From CAWBCI01 sp963787195 (GTDB lineage: Bacteria; Bacteroidota; Bacteroidia; Bacteroidales; JAGOPY01), in contig CAWBCI010000026.1 in assembly GCA_963787195.1 (NCBI GenBank), forward strand, positions 124,001 to 188,000: a stretch of DNA of 64,000 bases. The letters are read 5' to 3'. A model generated the notes under the pieces. The model was not told the origin of the DNA. It did not search any database and saw nothing but the letters and a program-made list of their open reading frames with translations. This document shows positions 1-7,936 of this stretch, one piece after another (position 1 is the first letter of the stretch; every line of letters begins with the position of its first letter). The translations under genes were made by a program, and so were the position numbers.

Positions 1-1257
1 GTCCTTAGGAAGATTACCATTTTGTTGTTCCGGCAGGTCCGATTCCAGCTTTTGGCCGATGCCGAATGTCATTACCATATTTCGCCAATGGTCATAAGCC
101 TGCTGAATGTTACTAAATCGTGGCTGTTCCAGGATGGATTTATATACCTGCCAGAAATAGGGGTTGCACGATAATTCCAGGGCTTGCAAGAGGCCTAATG
201 GACTGGTATGGGTATGGCTGCAGGGAATAGGTGTTGATGAGGTCCCGTGGCAGATATATTTTGTGTTCACATTCAAGACTCCATCCTGCAGCCCTATCAA
301 AGTATTTACGGTTTTAAAGGTCGATCCGGGCGGATATTGTGCCATGGTTGCCCTGTTGAACAGGGGCTTCAAATCATCCTGGCTGAGCATCGAGTAATTC
401 TTGTTGCGGATCCGCCCTATCAGAAGATTCGGATCATAAGAAGGACTCGAAACCATAGCCAGGATCTCACCGGAAGAAGGTTCGATTGCAACGATACTAC
501 CGATCTTTTTCTGCATCATTTGTTCTCCAAACTTTTGCAAATCCGCATCTATGGTTAAATTGATGTTCTTGCCGGAGATGGCGGCTATATCATACTTCCC
601 ATTTTGAAAGCTGGCCATTTCCCGGTTATGAACATCAACCATCTTAATCTTTAATCCCTTATCTCCCCTGAGAATCTTTTCATAAGTCCTCTCAATCCCG
701 CTTTTTCCGATATAGTCCCCTTGTTTATAATAGGAATCCTGAGCGATATCCACTTTATTGACTTCTCCAATATAACCTAAAAGATGAGCCGCCATTGGTA
801 TGGGATATTTGCGAAGGGTCCTTGCCTGTATATAAAATCCGGGGAATTTATAAAGCTGCTCTTCCAAATAGCCATAATCTTCTTTGGAAATCTGTTCCAG
901 AAATACAGAAGGTTTATAAAGAGAATATGAAGATGCTTTTTGTAAACGTTCATTGAATTCAGCCTCACTGATATGCAATAAACCACATAGACTGGCTGTA
1001 TCAAACTGAACAACCTGTCGGGGCAATACAAGCAGATCATATGCAGCCTCATTGAAAACCAGCAATTTACCATTCCGGTCGAATATCAGTCCGCGGGAGG
1101 GATACTGGGTAACGTAGCGCAGAACATTGTTTTCAGCTGATAGCTTGTATTCATCTTTCCAAACCTGGATCATGAATAATTTAACGGCAAAAACTATCCC
1201 TACGATAACAAAGATCGTGATGATCACAAATTTCCTTCTCTCGTATGAATGGATCAT
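1..1257 (-). CDS. mrdA: Penicillin-binding protein 2, 3' end outside window
   Basis: Peptidoglycan transpeptidase of the elongation machinery (PBP2 family), inner-membrane anchored and periplasmic. The frame is open to the window edge, so the C-terminal part with the KTG motif is not visible. A single hydrophobic segment follows the basic N-terminus. The PBP dimerisation region comes next, then the transpeptidase SxxK motif (PPGSTFK) with Ser312 and Lys315. The start is set by an ATG at 1257 preceded by GGAGGG and a TAATTTTG promoter box. In this phylum the gene usually sits with mreBCD and rodA; the upstream neighbour here is unrelated, so it probably has its own promoter. Confidence 0.9.
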   Translation of the reverse strand, partial: MIHSYERRKFVIITIFVIVGIVFAVKLFMIQVWKDEYKLSAENNVLRYVTQYPSRGLIFDRNGKLLVFNEAAYDLLVLPRQVVQFDTASLCGLLHISEAEFNERLQKASSYSLYKPSVFLEQISKEDYGYLEEQLYKFPGFYIQARTLRKYPIPMAAHLLGYIGEVNKVDIAQDSYYKQGDYIGKSGIERTYEKILRGDKGLKIKMVDVHNREMASFQNGKYDIAAISGKNINLTIDADLQKFGEQMMQKKIGSIVAIEPSSGEILAMVSSPSYDPNLLIGRIRNKNYSMLSQDDLKPLFNRATMAQYPPGSTFKTVNTLIGLQDGVLNVNTKYICHGTSSTPIPCSHTHTSPLGLLQALELSCNPYFWQVYKSILEQPRFSNIQQAYDHWRNMVMTFGIGQKLESDLPEQQNGNLPKD

Positions 1258-1285
1258 GAATATTAGCCCTCCGGTTTCTGGTAGG

Positions 1286-1293
1286 CAAAATTA
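1286..1293 (-). promoter_or_regulatory. Bacteroidota -7 promoter box for mrdA
   Basis: The minus strand reads TAATTTTG, a perfect match to TAnnTTTG, 28 nt upstream of the mrdA start. No clear -33 TTG was found at the usual spacing. A GGAGGG ribosome-binding site lies between the box and the start codon. Confidence 0.5.
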
Positions 1294-1446
1294 TAACAAA
1301 TGGAAAGACGAGCAGGGAATAAAAAAGATTTAAAGTAGTTTCAGAATGAGGTCTGTCTGAAAAATGAACTACCCCGCGGCAAGCAGCGGGGTATCTTAAG
1401 GAAATATCTCTTATTCGTCTCAAGAGACGGGGAATTTAGTCCCATC

Positions 1447-1540
1447 AGATCCCGAATAAGACTTCGTCTTTTCGGGATCAATTCGACTAACAATTTTTTC
1501 TTCGCTTCGCTTGAAAAAATTGAGTCTCATTGATTAAAAA
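1447..1540. repeat. Two-hairpin dispersed repeat, copy 1
   Basis: The first hairpin has arms GATCCCGAA (1448-1456) and TTCGGGATC (1471-1479). The second has perfect 10-bp arms CAATTTTTTC (1491-1500) and GAAAAAATTG (1513-1522). It is nearly identical to 4869-4960, in the same orientation and also just 3' of a minus-strand gene. It could be a REP- or MITE-like element, or a mobile terminator-like sequence. Confidence 0.7.
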
Positions 1541-1560
1541 GGAAAGAAAAAACTACAGTC

Positions 1561-2031
1561 TCAATATTGTTTGGTGTTCAGCACCTTCCCATTTTCATCC
1601 CACATAGTCCAGACACCCTTTTTCGCACCCTTATCATAGTACATTTCATAACGTTTTGTACCATTCTCATCCCAAATATACCAGTGGCCGTTTTTCTGGT
1701 TGTTGAGATAGCCGGCTTCAGCAGTTTTATGATGATTTTCGTCCCAGTTGATCCAGGTTCCGTCCTTTTCACCCATTTTATAGGATTGCTGTTCTTTAGG
1801 AGTACCGTTTTCATGAAATACCATAGATATACCATCCATCTGACCTTTTTTAATGTTCCTCTCAGCCTGAAGTTTTCCATCAGGATAATATTCCTTGAAC
1901 GTTCCGGAAAATAATTTACCGTCTTTATAATATTTTCCATCCTTATACTGAACATCCTGGGCAATAAGGCTGACACTGAACAGCAGTAATAATCCCGGTA
2001 AAATGAGTTGCTTTATCATCGTTCTCTTCAA
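1561..2031 (-). CDS. Secreted MORN-like repeat protein (YwqK-like)
   Basis: A small exported protein of 156 residues. A hydrophobic signal peptide ends near Ala-Gln-Asp at about residue 25. Then come roughly five short Gly/Tyr-rich repeats of the MORN/YwqK antitoxin-repeat type (for example DGKLFSGTFKEYYPDGK, DGTWINWDENHH, NGHWYIWDENGTKRYE). Such repeats form beta-hairpins; their role in this phylum is unknown. ATGs at 2031 and 2019 are both possible starts. A TATATTTG box lies upstream. Confidence 0.75.
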   Translation of the reverse strand: MKRTMIKQLILPGLLLLFSVSLIAQDVQYKDGKYYKDGKLFSGTFKEYYPDGKLQAERNIKKGQMDGISMVFHENGTPKEQQSYKMGEKDGTWINWDENHHKTAEAGYLNNQKNGHWYIWDENGTKRYEMYYDKGAKKGVWTMWDENGKVLNTKQY

Positions 2032-2058
2032 TTATAATAATCTAAATTATCTCAATTA

Positions 2059-2066
2059 CAAATATA
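2059..2066 (-). promoter_or_regulatory. -7 promoter box of MORN-like gene
   Basis: The minus strand reads TATATTTG (TAnnTTTG consensus), 28 nt upstream of the ATG at 2031. Confidence 0.5.
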
Positions 2067-2135
2067 GATTTAAAATTAATGCCTCTGAACCCTTATTGTT
2101 TCAAGCCCCCTTAAGGAATTCATCGGAGGGCCTAC

Positions 2136-2166
2136 AAAAAAAAAGCAAACCGGAAGTATGGTTTGC
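2136..2166 (-). terminator. Intrinsic terminator downstream of the 2193-2543 gene
   Basis: On the minus strand a GCAAACC/GGTTTGC stem (2145-2151 with 2160-2166) is followed by nine T residues. It lies 27 nt after the stop codon of the carboxypeptidase-regulatory-like gene. Confidence 0.8.
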
Positions 2167-2192
2167 TCAATATTAGAGAATGTATAGGGAGC

Positions 2193-2543
2193 TTAATTGA
2201 TTTGTTCAAGTTTGATTTCGACCTTATCGCTGGCAGAAGGCTCAATACTGACATCACTTAATTTTTTATCCTGATAAGAAATATAAGTAAGCAGAAGATT
2301 ATATATTCCGGGTTTGACACCATCAATCTTAAAATTTCCATCGATATCGGTATAAGCTTTAAGGTCAGTTCCTTCAATCTGCACAGCCACCCCGACCAGT
2401 TCTTCACTGGTTTTCTGATCGATTATTTTTCCGGTAATGGAGGTTTTGGTCACAGGATTGCCTGCATCCTTTTCATTCCCGGCAAAACTGATACTTCCTA
2501 AGGAAAGGCTCAATATTATAGTTAATGCAATTATCTTTTTCAT
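2193..2543 (-). CDS. Secreted carboxypeptidase-regulatory-like domain protein
   Basis: A protein of 116 residues with an N-terminal signal peptide ending near SISFAG, then one CarboxypepD_reg-like beta-sandwich (about residues 32-105: SITGKIIDQKTSEELVGVAV, DIDGNFKIDGVKPGIY). In this phylum the domain usually precedes TonB-dependent receptors; here it stands alone. The start at 2543 is preferred to an upstream in-frame start at 2591, because a TATATTTG promoter box at 2559-2566 lies inside the longer version and the signal peptide begins at 2543. Confidence 0.75.
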   Translation of the reverse strand: MKKIIALTIILSLSLGSISFAGNEKDAGNPVTKTSITGKIIDQKTSEELVGVAVQIEGTDLKAYTDIDGNFKIDGVKPGIYNLLLTYISYQDKKLSDVSIEPSASDKVEIKLEQIN

Positions 2544-2558
2544 AATGTTAATTTTCAG

Positions 2559-2592
2559 CAAATATACTGAGGGAACAGAACTTGCCTGCAAA
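2559..2592 (-). promoter_or_regulatory. Promoter of the 2193-2543 gene
   Basis: The -7 box TATATTTG is at 2559-2566 on the minus strand. A -33-like TTTG lies at 2589-2592, with a 22-nt spacer, close to the 19-21 nt typical of the phylum. Confidence 0.6.
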
Positions 2593-2710
2593 TAGCCAAT
2601 TATGAAATCTTTACTATAATGTTAAGTAAATGTTAAGCATGTGAAATCACTGATAACCAATGAGTAATTCATGAATTCAGATAGAATCCGGAGAGGATTG
2701 TGCAGGCAAT

Positions 2711-3253
2711 TTATTTTCTGACTATATAAGCCGTTTTCTCAACATTACTTGAATTAAGGGCCAGGTCGAGGATATGAAATTTGAAAAAGATCGTATCGAA
2801 ATTCGAATTGTAATTATACATGAAAAGGGTATCGTAAATATCCCCGGAGATGGCTTTATTATTTCCTGTAGGCGTAAGAGGAGGAATCCTGGCACTGAGT
2901 GAAATCGTATCGAAAGTTTGTGTCTCGGCATTAAAATAAGTAAGGGGAACTTCGGTTTCCACACCGTTTCTGACTTCATAATAATCAATAATCAGGTTAT
3001 AATAATACTGGCCACCAAAATTGAAAGGAGGTAAGGTGTCCTCCTTGGCAAGCCCGATATCTCCATTCCCGTCAGTGAATTCAAATTTTAAGATCCCTTT
3101 GTCATAAATACTATCTGTTACATTATACAGTTTTTCGAAGTTAAGATAAGATATATGGGGTTGATCTGGAAAGGTTTCCAGTCTCCTGCAGGAAATCGCT
3201 GACAGACCGAGGATAATAACTGAAATTAAGCTTATTTTTATAAATATTTTCAT
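2711..3253 (-). CDS. Hypothetical lipoprotein
   Basis: A protein of 180 residues. The N-terminus is a lipoprotein signal peptide with a lipobox ending in Cys22 (LSAISC), so the protein is probably lipidated and envelope-bound. The mature part looks beta-rich and contains an acidic FTDGNGDIG motif (about residues 59-67) that could bind calcium. No family was recognised. It stands alone between a minus-strand and a plus-strand gene. Confidence 0.7.
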   Translation of the reverse strand: MKIFIKISLISVIILGLSAISCRRLETFPDQPHISYLNFEKLYNVTDSIYDKGILKFEFTDGNGDIGLAKEDTLPPFNFGGQYYYNLIIDYYEVRNGVETEVPLTYFNAETQTFDTISLSARIPPLTPTGNNKAISGDIYDTLFMYNYNSNFDTIFFKFHILDLALNSSNVEKTAYIVRK

Positions 3254-3355
3254 CCCAATAAAAATAATGGACGAATAAGTTTTAATAAGTAGGACTGAAA
3301 TAGTTTTCCGCCCTTTTCGTTTTATTTTACGAATTTAAACAAATTTCATGCCTGT

Positions 3356-4366
3356 ATGGATCATTTTTCAGAGCCCAATATCGAAGAACTGAAAAAATCA
3401 GTTTTCCTGCTAGGTAGTTCTGATGCTTTTAACGAAACAGCCCTCCGGATATTTCAATACCAGTATCAGAATAATGAAATTTACAGATCTTTTACCGATC
3501 TTCTTGGACTAAAGCCTGCGAAGATCCATAGAGTGCAGGAAATTCCATTCTTGCCCATCAGTTTTTTTAAAGAACACAGGATAGTGAGCGGGCTGGATAA
3601 AAAAATTGAGATAGCATTCAGCAGCAGCGGAACTACAGGAATGATTCCCAGCCATCATTATGTTACTGATCTTGTACTGTATGAAAGGAGCTTTAATACC
3701 GGGTTTGAGTATTTCTACGGTGCGGCCGAAGAATATTGTTTCCTGGCCCTGCTGCCTTCATACCTGGAAAGAACCGGTTCTTCGCTAATTTATATGATGG
3801 ATCACCTGATACGAAAAACAGAGAAAAACGGGAGTGGATTTTTTCTGAATAATTTCGAAGAATTATACCGGAAGCTCTTGTTGAATGAAAAAAAGAAAAG
3901 GAAAACCATTCTTTTCGGAGTTTCTTTTGCCTTGCTTGATTTTATTGAACAGTACAGGATAAGTTTTCCGGAGCTGACTGTCATGGAGACCGGTGGGATG
4001 AAAGGCCGCCGAAAGGAATTGGTCAGGGAAGAGCTCCATGGAATTTTATGCAATGCTTTCCATATAAATTCTATTCATTCTGAATATGGCATGACTGAGT
4101 TACTTTCCCAGGCATGGTCGAAAGGTGATGGTATTTTTCACTGCCCGCCCTGGATGAAAGTATTGATAAGGGATGTGAATGATCCGCTAAGTCTCATTGG
4201 AGATGGAAAAACCGGCGGGATAAATGTAATAGACCTCGCCAATATCAATTCCTGCTCCTTTATTGCCACGCAGGACCTCGGAACCAGCTACGCTGATGGT
4301 TCTTTTGAAGTTCAGGGCAGATTTGATGACAGCGATGTCAGGGGTTGTAACCTTATGGTAGGCTGA
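3356..4366 (+). CDS. LuxE/PaaK-like acyl-protein synthetase family protein
   Basis: A protein of 336 residues resembling LuxE acyl-protein synthetases and the coenzyme F390 synthetase/PaaK branch of adenylate-forming enzymes. Visible features are an early PFLPISFFK motif (about residues 63-71), a Ser/Thr/Gly nucleotide-binding loop SSSGTTG (about 90-96), an ETGGMKG motif and an EYGMTE motif. Homologues are common in Bacteroidota, but their substrate is unclear. No lux reductase or transferase genes are nearby. The 3' end overlaps the convergent NUDIX gene by 14 bp. Confidence 0.75.
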   Translation: MDHFSEPNIEELKKSVFLLGSSDAFNETALRIFQYQYQNNEIYRSFTDLLGLKPAKIHRVQEIPFLPISFFKEHRIVSGLDKKIEIAFSSSGTTGMIPSHHYVTDLVLYERSFNTGFEYFYGAAEEYCFLALLPSYLERTGSSLIYMMDHLIRKTEKNGSGFFLNNFEELYRKLLLNEKKKRKTILFGVSFALLDFIEQYRISFPELTVMETGGMKGRRKELVREELHGILCNAFHINSIHSEYGMTELLSQAWSKGDGIFHCPPWMKVLIRDVNDPLSLIGDGKTGGINVIDLANINSCSFIATQDLGTSYADGSFEVQGRFDDSDVRGCNLMVG

Positions 4367-4790
4367 TAATTTCCAGGGCTTTTTTCAGGATTTCACTATG
4401 ATCGAATGCAAGTTGAGGAATTTGATCAAGCTTGAACCAGGCTGCTTCCGCGGCATCATCACCTCCCATAGCCTTCATTTCCGAATTTTCTAAAATTCCA
4501 TAGAAAGCAATGCCAATAGTCCGTGCACGCGGATCGCGATGGATGGAACTGAAAGCATGAAGTTGTTTCAGGGAAATACCTTCCAGTCCTGTTTCTTCCT
4601 TCAATTCCCTGGCAGCGGCCTTCTCAAGCGTTTCATCCATGTCGACAAAGCCTCCCGGGAATGCCCATCTGTCTTTATAAGGATCAAACTTCCGGCGGAT
4701 CAGCAAAATCTGCTTTCCTTCAGCAGCATCCCGGAAAATCACACAATCAACCGTAACACAGGGCCGGGGATATTCATAAGTATAAGGCAT
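4353..4790 (-). CDS. NUDIX hydrolase
   Basis: A protein of 145 residues that hydrolyses nucleoside-diphosphate-linked substrates. The NUDIX box is intact (PGGFVDMDETLEKAAARELK followed by EETGLEG, about residues 46-72), supplying the metal-binding glutamates. The N-terminus, with a PRPCVTVDCVIF strand, resembles the ADP-ribose pyrophosphatase or 8-oxo-dGTPase branch; the substrate cannot be told from sequence. The gene is convergent with, and overlaps, the LuxE-like gene. Confidence 0.88.
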   Translation of the reverse strand: MPYTYEYPRPCVTVDCVIFRDAAEGKQILLIRRKFDPYKDRWAFPGGFVDMDETLEKAAARELKEETGLEGISLKQLHAFSSIHRDPRARTIGIAFYGILENSEMKAMGGDDAAEAAWFKLDQIPQLAFDHSEILKKALEIISLP

Positions 4791-4868
4791 ATTTCAGGAA
4801 TTTTAAAATATGAAATTAGATAATATTTCCCGGAAAAGGATTTTTATGATGGAAGATTATATCCTGAA

Positions 4869-4960
4869 AGATCCCGAATAAAACTTCGTCTTTTCGGGAT
4901 CAATTCGACTAAGGAATTTTTCTTCGCTTCGTTTGAAAAATTTGAATCTCATTGACAAAA
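4869..4960. repeat. Two-hairpin dispersed repeat, copy 2
   Basis: Near copy of 1447-1540: a GATCCCGAA/TTCGGGATC hairpin followed by an AATTTTTC/GAAAAATT hairpin, with the same spacing and the same CTCATTGA tail. It lies between the NUDIX gene and the terminator of the repeat-protein gene. Confidence 0.7.
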
Positions 4961-4983
4961 AAAAACCCGGAAGGAGCTCCGGG
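4953..4983 (-). terminator. Intrinsic terminator of the DIPF-repeat gene
   Basis: On the minus strand a CCCGGA/TCCGGG stem (4966-4971 with 4978-4983) is followed by a run of T residues. It is about 90 nt past the stop codon of the gene ending at 5075. Confidence 0.75.
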
Positions 4984-5074
4984 ATTTTATACAACCAGAA
5001 TGTTTAACTAACATGAAACTAATTATAGGGCATCAAAAGAACGTTATATATGACGGAGCGCTCCTACTCCGGTG

Positions 5075-5818
5075 TCATCTCTCCAATTTTACCTCCCAGT
5101 CATTCAGCTTCTGCATAACATGTTCCAGATCTATCCGGATCATTTCTTCGTCGAACTGCAATACTTCCGGGGCTATTTGAGGGCTTTCAACCATCAGGTA
5201 AGAGTTTCTTATATGAATGGTATGATTATTACTTGTCAATCTGCAGATAGGATCACACATCACCGGAGGAAGATCTTTAGTATTGGCTTCATTTCGGTAA
5301 TCCTTCACTGAAGTCTGGAATTGATAATTATTGCTGATGGTATAGGTATCAAAACGAATATCATTGACCGGCTTTTCATCACGGTAATTATTCAAGAGGT
5401 ACTGGCAGGCAAGTTCGGTAGTATTGAAAGGGATGTCATTTACATAATCTTCGTCTCTGAAATTTTGAGTGTAGCAATTCACCATGGAATTGTAAAATAT
5501 TTTTTTTGTGCTGAAAGGGATATCATCCACATAGGCTTCTTCATCAGCTGCCATTATACTCTTCAATTCAGATTCCAGCGCTATTTTTCGTGTATTGAAT
5601 GGTATATCCTTCACATCGGCTTCATCCGGAAAATTATGCATTACATTTTTCAGCATTTCTTCTCCTGCAATTTGAAAGGTATTAAAAGGAATGTCATTAA
5701 CATAAGTCTCTTCCGTCATGGCTGGGATGCAATTATTAGCCATGGCTTCAACATTTTTACTATAGACGGAAAAAGTGAAGAGGAAGATTAAGAGCGGAGT
5801 TATTAATAGTGATTTCAT
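5075..5818 (-). CDS. Secreted DIPF-repeat protein
   Basis: A protein of 247 residues from the preferred ATG at 5818, which puts a clean signal peptide (about 1-20) at the N-terminus; an ATG at 5842 is also in frame. The mature protein has five repeats of about 29 residues with the core (V)(N/D)DIPF(N/S)T, starting near residues 42, 71, 99, 128 and 153, plus a decayed sixth near 182. Between cores the sequence is amphipathic and rich in Glu, Asn and Tyr. The C-terminal 50 residues are non-repetitive and acidic. The function is unknown; it looks periplasmic or secreted. Confidence 0.7.
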   Translation of the reverse strand: MKSLLITPLLIFLFTFSVYSKNVEAMANNCIPAMTEETYVNDIPFNTFQIAGEEMLKNVMHNFPDEADVKDIPFNTRKIALESELKSIMAADEEAYVDDIPFSTKKIFYNSMVNCYTQNFRDEDYVNDIPFNTTELACQYLLNNYRDEKPVNDIRFDTYTISNNYQFQTSVKDYRNEANTKDLPPVMCDPICRLTSNNHTIHIRNSYLMVESPQIAPEVLQFDEEMIRIDLEHVMQKLNDWEVKLER

Positions 5819-5922
5819 TTTACTGAATTTTTGAATTGGCATTAGGCCTAATTATTAGCACAATCTGTGCCACTGTGTTTACAATGCTAAATATCAGATT
5901 ATTACAAGGATTATAAAGGGTT

Positions 5923-5978
5923 AAAAAAAACGGATATCTGTTCGTTAAGCATACAAAATTGTACGACAGCGAACAGAT
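5923..5978 (-). terminator. Candidate terminator after rsmI (compound inverted repeat)
   Basis: Perfect 9-bp arms ATCTGTTCG (5936-5944) and CGAACAGAT (5970-5978) enclose a nested TACAA/TTGTA repeat. On the minus strand the structure is followed within 5 nt by eight T residues, and it lies 23 nt after the rsmI stop. The long loop is unusual, so an operator for the downstream repeat-protein gene is an alternative. Confidence 0.5.
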
Positions 5979-6001
5979 TTAGAAAATATGGAAGGGAATG
6001 A

Positions 6002-6670
6002 TTATTTTCCTGCAATAACGATCACGATCTCACCTTTGACGCTTCCCTGGCTGAAATAAGCGATCAGTTCCGGGAGAGTGCCCCTGACGGTTTCTTCATA
6101 AATCTTGGTGAGTTCCCTTGAAACACTGGCTTTACGCTCAGGACCGAATACCCCTGCGAATTGTTCCAGGGTTTTTACAAGGCGATGCGGGGATTCATAA
6201 AATATCATGGTATACTCCTGTCCGGCCAATTGCTGCAACCTGGTCTGCCTTCCCTTCTTCACAGGCAAAAAACCTTCGAAATAAAAACGATCTGCAGGAA
6301 GACCAGAATTTACGAGCGCGGGAATGAATGCAGTAGGGCCCGGAAGACATTCCACTTCTATATTCCTTTGCACACATTCCCTGACCAGCAGGTAGCCCGG
6401 ATCGGAAATGGCAGGGGTGCCTGCATCTGTCACAAGCGCTATAGTTTCCCCGTTCTCAATACGGTCGGCAATGCCAGCTACTGTATGGTGTTCATTGAAC
6501 TGATGATGAGCGCTCATCTTCTTGCTGATCTCAAAATGCTTCAGGAGGATACCGGTCTTTCGGGTGTCTTCGGCCAGAATAAGGTCTACCTCTTTCAAAA
6601 CCTCCAGAGCCCTGAGGGTTATGTCCTGAAGATTTCCGATCGGGGTCGGGACGAGGTAGAGTTTGGCCAT
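6002..6670 (-). CDS. rsmI: 16S rRNA (cytidine(1402)-2'-O)-methyltransferase RsmI
   Basis: SAM-dependent tetrapyrrole-methylase-fold enzyme that 2'-O-methylates C1402 in the 16S rRNA decoding centre. The 222-residue protein shows the family motifs VPTPIGNLQDIT near the N-terminus, AEDTRKTG, VTDAGTPAISDPG, the conserved LPGPTA loop, and FYESPHRL. The start lies 6 nt downstream of the M28 peptidase stop, so the two are likely co-transcribed. Confidence 0.95.
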   Translation of the reverse strand: MAKLYLVPTPIGNLQDITLRALEVLKEVDLILAEDTRKTGILLKHFEISKKMSAHHQFNEHHTVAGIADRIENGETIALVTDAGTPAISDPGYLLVRECVQRNIEVECLPGPTAFIPALVNSGLPADRFYFEGFLPVKKGRQTRLQQLAGQEYTMIFYESPHRLVKTLEQFAGVFGPERKASVSRELTKIYEETVRGTLPELIAYFSQGSVKGEIVIVIAGK

Positions 6671-6676
6671 GAGCGC

Positions 6677-7927
6677 TCAGGATTTAAATTTGAAGAAGTC
6701 TACAAGTAGTTTGAAAAGCCCGTCATATCCGCCAAGGGGCAGGTCCTCCGCACGGTCTTTTACGCTGTGGTATTCATTGTATATCTTACTTCTTGTATAA
6801 ATGAAAAATGAAGGCACCCCTTTTTTATAGAAAGGACAATGATCGCTGTTGCAACTTTCTCCGCGAGGGAGAATTTCAGGTAAGAAATTATTCTCGTCAT
6901 TGATCCTGATCATCTCATCGAAATCCTTTTGGAAAGCCGTAGCATTAACTATAGTAATGCCCTCATCCCCGGTTCCAACCATATCCAGGTTCACCAGGAA
7001 GGCTATTTTATTCAGGGGAAATAAAGGGTGTTCTGCATCAAAGGAAGATCCCAGTAAACCGGCCTCTTCGCCGGCAAAGGCCATGAACACCATTGAATAG
7101 GTCGGCCGGTTTTCAGGCTGGGAGTAATAACGGGCAAGGTCCATCATCATGGCGGTACCGCTGGCATTGTCATTGGCTCCGGGGAAATAGGTCTTCCGTC
7201 CCATTTGTCCCAGGTGATCATAGTGGGCGCTCACTACCAGGAAGGAATCCGGCACGGCACTTCCTTTGATGAAGGCAATCACATTCTGTGTTTTATAATC
7301 CGGTTCAAATCTATTCCTGACTTCTACAGTTATAGTCTGAGACTGTTCGTTAAGCCTGGGAGAGCGCACTATGACTGTCATATAATCCTGTACCAGGTTC
7401 CCGTTCGAAACATGCCACCAGAGATTATCTTCTTCCCCGATGGGGATGACAATTCCTTTGGAATGAAAGGGGTTATTAAGTGAAAGATCACGGATATTGC
7501 CTCCCTTCATAACCACAAACTTATCATGCAGGTCCATCTTTTTAAAAGCAGCAGTATCACCGTCAAACCAGACCAGTCCGAAGGTTCCGTGCATAGCCGG
7601 GGAAGACGATGCAACCAGGAATTCGCTTCCGGGTTCTAGTTTCACATCGTCTATCCCTACTTCCAGTTTCCCCGGAAGAATGTTTATGGGCATTCTGAAA
7701 TACTGGAAATAATTCTTCCCAAAAAACTGCAGGTGGTCTTTCTTGAATTCCCTGGCAATAAAACGGGCTGCAATATGATCTCCTTTTTTAAGATAGCCCC
7801 GGCCATGAAATTCAGGTGATGCCAGTTTTCCTATTATATCCTTCGCATAAGGCTTGTCCTGTCCTGTAACAGGCTGAAATGCAAGCAACAGGACAATGAT
7901 CGCCAGATTAAAAAAGCTTTTAAACAT
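6677..7927 (-). CDS. Secreted M28 family zinc aminopeptidase
   Basis: A 416-residue exported peptidase. A signal peptide (about 1-22) is followed by a PA-like insert region (about 90-200) and the M28 catalytic domain. Zinc ligands and catalytic residues are visible in SAHYDHLG (about 233-240), the Asp in GANDNASG, the Glu pair in FAGEEAG, the Asp in NLDMVG, and the His in YHSVKD. It lies between a Pro/Glu-rich protein gene (9-nt gap) and rsmI (6-nt gap) and probably belongs to that operon. Confidence 0.9.
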   Translation of the reverse strand: MFKSFFNLAIIVLLLAFQPVTGQDKPYAKDIIGKLASPEFHGRGYLKKGDHIAARFIAREFKKDHLQFFGKNYFQYFRMPINILPGKLEVGIDDVKLEPGSEFLVASSSPAMHGTFGLVWFDGDTAAFKKMDLHDKFVVMKGGNIRDLSLNNPFHSKGIVIPIGEEDNLWWHVSNGNLVQDYMTVIVRSPRLNEQSQTITVEVRNRFEPDYKTQNVIAFIKGSAVPDSFLVVSAHYDHLGQMGRKTYFPGANDNASGTAMMMDLARYYSQPENRPTYSMVFMAFAGEEAGLLGSSFDAEHPLFPLNKIAFLVNLDMVGTGDEGITIVNATAFQKDFDEMIRINDENNFLPEILPRGESCNSDHCPFYKKGVPSFFIYTRSKIYNEYHSVKDRAEDLPLGGYDGLFKLLVDFFKFKS

Positions 7928-7936
7928 AATGCACAG

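Larger units (their letters stand above)
1258..1560. repeat. Intergenic region of composite hairpin repeats
   Basis: This 303-bp gap holds no convincing gene. It contains a hairpin with CCCCGC/GCGGGG arms (about 1370-1392), a CGTCTC/GAGACG hairpin (1416-1429), and the two-hairpin dispersed repeat at 1447-1540. The segment from 1354 to 1384 resembles the last 30 bases of the window (63971-64000), so at least two repeat types are nested here. Confidence 0.6.

Noticed and set aside
1181..1423. 80-codon minus-strand frame overlapping the mrdA start
   Set aside because: Runs through the hairpin repeats and out of frame over the mrdA N-terminus, which has a ribosome-binding site and promoter of its own.
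3356..4366. Bioluminescence (lux) operon suggested by the LuxE-like protein
   Set aside because: No luciferase, reductase or transferase genes nearby; stand-alone LuxE-like proteins are common in this phylum.
6161..6709. 182-codon plus-strand frame
   Set aside because: Antisense shadow of rsmI, which has all family motifs.
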